Shown here one piece after another: positions 61,036 through 64,000 of a stretch of DNA of 64,000 bases. This DNA comes from Orbilia blumenaviensis. Lineage: Eukaryota > Ascomycota > Orbiliomycetes > Orbiliales > Orbiliaceae. The stretch's first letter is position 1. Every line of letters starts with the position of its first letter. Made by a program: the position numbers and the translations under genes. The notes below the pieces were generated by a model. The model ran no database searches. It worked only from the letters and a program-made list of their open reading frames with translations, and was not told the origin of the DNA. The stretch covers positions 620,001 through 684,000 of the forward strand of contig JAVHNS010000014.1 of the NCBI GenBank assembly GCA_036872755.1, read 5' to 3'.

Positions 61036-61675
61036 TTTATCCGCAAAATGGAGTTCCAGATCGTTAATCTTGGTTTGTTATACATAACAAACATGCTCTA
61101 ATTTCTAGCTGAGGCGCAATTGGTTTCGTCTATTCGAATACTGGGAACTTCGACTCTATGCTGGAGCAGTGCGTTAACTACCTAGGTATATTGAGCCTAG
61201 ATGCAATGTTTTGCATTTAGATCGGTGCTTTTGATCTTTTGAATACCTCAGTATAACTAATGGCAGCGAAATATATTGAGAGATCGAGAACATGTAGCTC
61301 ACATTCATGGGTATGGATATATAAATATGCTTCCTTAATAGATTCGAATGACATATATTTGCGGTGGTCCTTCAACTCTGCCTATGCACTCCGTTGCAGT
61401 TAGGGCTAGGTGGCATATCATCTAAGGCACTAATACAAGACCGCAACCATTTGACAGGCCGCAGTAAGGGTTTCATGAAAGATCTAGAATGGCCCGCTTT
61501 ATTCTGCTACAAATTGGAACCCTGGCCCTTATGATTATTTGAGATGCACGATTAGGGTGGTACTCTATCCCGTAAACCCCTTTATCGGGTATAATTTCAT
61601 GCATATCGCTTTAACAGTAGATCCTCCAGGGTCTATCGCGAAGCCTTCTCTATAGAGATATAGTTGCTAAGTATA
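61036..61675. other. Convergent intergenic region
   Basis: The 3' flanks of the SRA/AlkB gene and of the orphan gene ending at 61676. AT-rich; nothing else is seen. Confidence 0.4.
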
Positions 61676-62311
61676 TCAAACCGTAGTGCTGGGCTCTTGA
61701 CCAAATTGCGGAACGCCCTCCTGGGCCTCCTTTTTTTGTGGGAAAATCGTGTCCTTGCAAGACCACCAAAGGACATCGTACAGCGTATCGTTATACCTTC
61801 CTTTCTCAAGATCTTCGATGTAAAGCATTGGGCTGAATTCATCTTTAAGTATGAGCCTCGATGCCCAGGCCAAGTTGTCCCACCAACCCATCTTGTTCCT
61901 CGGTTGTTTGTACACAAGAGACCATATAGTATCCGGCCCATTCGGTAGGTTCATCTCTTTTATTTTTATTATATCTGCCCTATGCACTAGGGTTTTTGAT
62001 ATCGGTTCGTATAAACCAACGATAGCAGGTATAAATGTGCTCTTGATGAAGAGGTCGTAAACTTTGGGATCCGATTCGCAATATTCGACCTGGACTTCCT
62101 GCGGGTCGTTGTTGACGTCGTCGAAAGCGAGCTCTTTGAAGCCCCAGTAATTTCGTATTCGTGTGTACCGTAGAGGGAAATACAGGATATCCGTTTTCTC
62201 CACCGGTTCCAATGGTTTTGCGGTCTCAGAGCTTGCTGTATCGGTCGCAGCCATCTCGGCAGCTGATACATTGGCAGCAGCCCGGTCTTCTGGTCGAGTG
62301 TCGTTGTCCAT
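61676..62311 (-). CDS. Orphan protein, 211 residues
   Basis: A single open frame from an ATG at 62311 (context CGATATGGAC). Residues 1-35 are alanine- and acid-rich and probably disordered. After that the sequence is protein-like and looks folded: TDILYFPLRYTRIRNYWGF, VYDLFIKSTFIPAIVGLYEP, NKMGWWDNLAWASRLILKDE and YNDTLYDVLWWSCKDTIFPQ. It is rich in tryptophan and tyrosine. No signal peptide, membrane helix or known motif is seen, and I do not recognise the family. The coding composition and length make a real gene likely; an extra exon cannot be excluded. It ends 640 bases from the SRA/AlkB gene in convergent orientation, with no sign of shared function. Confidence 0.55.
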   Translation of the reverse strand: MDNDTRPEDRAAANVSAAEMAATDTASSETAKPLEPVEKTDILYFPLRYTRIRNYWGFKELAFDDVNNDPQEVQVEYCESDPKVYDLFIKSTFIPAIVGLYEPISKTLVHRADIIKIKEMNLPNGPDTIWSLVYKQPRNKMGWWDNLAWASRLILKDEFSPMLYIEDLEKGRYNDTLYDVLWWSCKDTIFPQKKEAQEGVPQFGQEPSTTV

Positions 62312-62817
62312 ATCGTCGAGTAGATGACAAGTTCTTCAGCAGCCTAGGCCAGCGTGTTTAGCGATGCTCAGAAATATAGATCGGCGCCCTGAACCCCCAA
62401 ACTTGAATATCTGCTCGCCCAGTAGCGCTGCTTCTGATCAGATCAGATCTCACAGGTGCCGGAAACAACGCAAAGTCGAAACTCTGTTCCATGAACCTAA
62501 GAAAATTAAAGGCTATGTAGACAACACAGAAAATACCACAAAGTAGCTGTATGCAGAATGCAACAGGCCCTACAGTTGCACGATCATGATATCATGGTAT
62601 CACCGGGTTTCCAGTGCATCAAAACCGTAACTGTACGGCCTTCTCGAAAGTAATTTTTATGTAACGTCTAAGTCCAAATTGGAATATTCATTTCCTTGTG
62701 TATACATATAGCTGTAAGCTCATGAATTGATAAATCCGTTCTCAGACACATATTGTACCCATTGCAAATCAATACCAGCCAGTTCTAACATTTTAAGACT
62801 AAACTCAACTATGTGGC
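62312..62817. other. Intergenic, no gene
   Basis: The upstream side of the orphan gene and the 3' flank of the putative secreted protein gene. Nothing recognisable. Confidence 0.4.
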
Positions 62818-63580
62818 CTAATTTTGCCGTGCCATGAAATAGAAACTCTGTTCTTTGATTGAAGGAATCAATAGAGGTGGTGGATTTGAACTATTAGCCT
62901 CCGGCAACAGTAACCCTAAGGTGGCCATTGCCCCCAGCGTAATTAAAGCCTCCAACCTTATCGAAGAGTCTACACCTTCTGTTAACAGTATTACCACCAT
63001 GAGCAACGTCGCGGCTGGAAAGGAACTACTGGTTAGCTTTATCGCCTTCAATATGGGACATCCGCAGAAAGACGCCTAAGTAAGGGTGAAATGGGGCTGT
63101 AGGGCTGGAGGCAGGGTTACCAGTATGAGGAAGCACTAGATGCGTTTTCTGCTTGCCCGATCCAACTACACCCGCCCATACGACAGAACTGGGTCGGTCG
63201 TCTAGTAGCTCTACAATTTCTCGTATTGAGGCGTAGGAGATAATTAAAGCAGGCCGTGGAATCTTTGAGAGTGCAGACATTTGTGAACCTGCACGTGTAA
63301 CGCTTATGCAAGACGTTATCGCGTTTTGAGATACCTGTGAGCAGATATGACTTAGTATTACTTCATCAGAGGGCAAGGAAGTAACTGTGAAGATACCATT
63401 GGGAATTGGCTTTGTTAGATCTTCGTTCGTCAGCCCAAGCTCTTGGGGAGATGGAAGGCCTTCGCCAGGCACGAGGGCATTAACGTAGTCAACCTCAGGT
63501 TCAGCCATCGGTGAAGGCATAGCGTTGATAACTCCAAAGAGAGTGAGAGCATAGACAAGGGCTACTTTGATGGCAACCAT
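62818..63580 (-). CDS. Putative secreted or membrane-tethered protein
   Basis: The start ATG at 63580 gives a clear signal peptide (about 1-20, VALVYALTLFGVINA) and then MPSPMAEPEVDY. Two readings are possible. Unspliced, the frame stops at 63026 (184 residues). If an intron 63120-63015 is removed (weak GTAACC donor, but a good GCTAAC branch point and TTCCTTTCCAG acceptor), exon 1 (63580-63121) joins in frame to exon 2 (63014-62818). The product is then 218 residues, with a strongly hydrophobic C-terminal part (TLLMVVILLTEG and LITLGAMATLGLLL). I slightly prefer the spliced form because the phase fits. Only two cysteines lie in the mature part. The family is not recognised. It may be a small secreted protein of the surface or the host/environment interface. 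Confidence 0.5.
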
Positions 63581-64000
63581 TTTAGTCTTGGTTTTTGGTT
63601 AATTGATATGTGTAATTGTGTTCGAAGATATTAAAATGTTGGAAGAGACTCAGAATCTAGGGAATTAAGAAAGATGAATGCGTGTTATAATGTTAAATAG
63701 TTATGCTTAGGGGTATTTTGATATGATACTGCTAACATGATGGAGCATTTTCAGCTTCTCAGATGAGGTACCGGCGTATTTATATCTTTTTATGGCCTGC
63801 TGTCCGATCCTCTAGGCACTATGCACCTGTAGGCATGAGCACAAAAGTTCAAAACGAGTGAATGGGCTCTTCGGTATGTCCGTTCAATTGCCGCTGGTAT
63901 AACTACTTGATTAGAAGAATTATTTTGTCTCAACTTGGGGACTTCTGGGCAACACCTCGCCAAATTATGAGGTGGTAGATGCCTAGGCGGTAATATGGTA
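63581..64000. other. Right edge, promoter side of the secreted protein gene
   Basis: AT-rich upstream flank. A TATA-like run (TATTTATATC) lies near 63778-63787, about 200 bases upstream of the start. Nothing else is seen. Confidence 0.35.

Noticed and set aside
1..64000. CRISPR arrays, rRNA, tRNA genes and intact transposons
   Set aside because: No regularly spaced repeats were seen. I looked for tRNA B-box-like GTTCGAATC/GATTCGAAC patterns in non-coding DNA and found none with a foldable context. No reverse transcriptase or transposase motifs appear. A tRNAscan-SE or repeat search would be decisive.

Overview
The window is nuclear DNA of a filamentous ascomycete (Pezizomycotina). The genes carry short introns, mostly about 45-110 bases (up to about 270), with GTAAGT/GTATGT-type donors and CTRAC branch points. 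The housekeeping proteins (Sqt1, Tudor-SN, Emc1, Pol eta, Wbp1/OST48) have fungal architecture, and several fungus-specific families are present (Ecm33/Sps2-like wall protein, areA-type GATA-like domain protein, DUF8035-like protein). The class is not resolvable by eye. I modelled fifteen protein genes; for the spliced ones I give exon coordinates derived from splice sites and reading-frame continuity.

Left part (0-13.5 kb): four minus-strand genes. They are a secreted protein with an EDPKP repeat tail, a peroxisomal 4-coumarate-CoA-ligase-like acyl-CoA synthetase, the ribosome-assembly WD40 protein Sqt1, and Tudor-SN (Snd1). From 13.5 to 28.1 kb lies a gene-poor stretch rich in homopolymeric A/T tracts; its only credible gene is a 61-residue cysteine-rich protein with a promoter-like leader.

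Middle part (28-53 kb): a GPI-type Ecm33/Sps2 wall protein, an areA-type GATA-like domain regulator, the ER insertase subunit Emc1, DNA polymerase eta, an 84-residue three-exon protein with a long pyrimidine-rich leader, the oligosaccharyltransferase subunit Wbp1/OST48, and a histidine-rich DUF8035-like protein.

Right part (53-64 kb): a gene-free interval with one decayed coding frame, then an eight-exon 1206-residue protein. This joins an AT-hook-like motif, a divergent SRA/YDG-like domain, two cysteine clusters and an AlkB-type 2-oxoglutarate/Fe(II) dioxygenase with a complete set of catalytic residues. An orphan 211-residue protein and a putative secreted protein follow. No operon-like pathway is visible. 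Emc1 and Wbp1 both serve ER protein biogenesis. Pol eta and the SRA/AlkB protein both act, or are predicted to act, on DNA. The SRA/AlkB fusion is the most interesting locus: its layout suggests a protein that both recognises and oxidatively removes a modified base.
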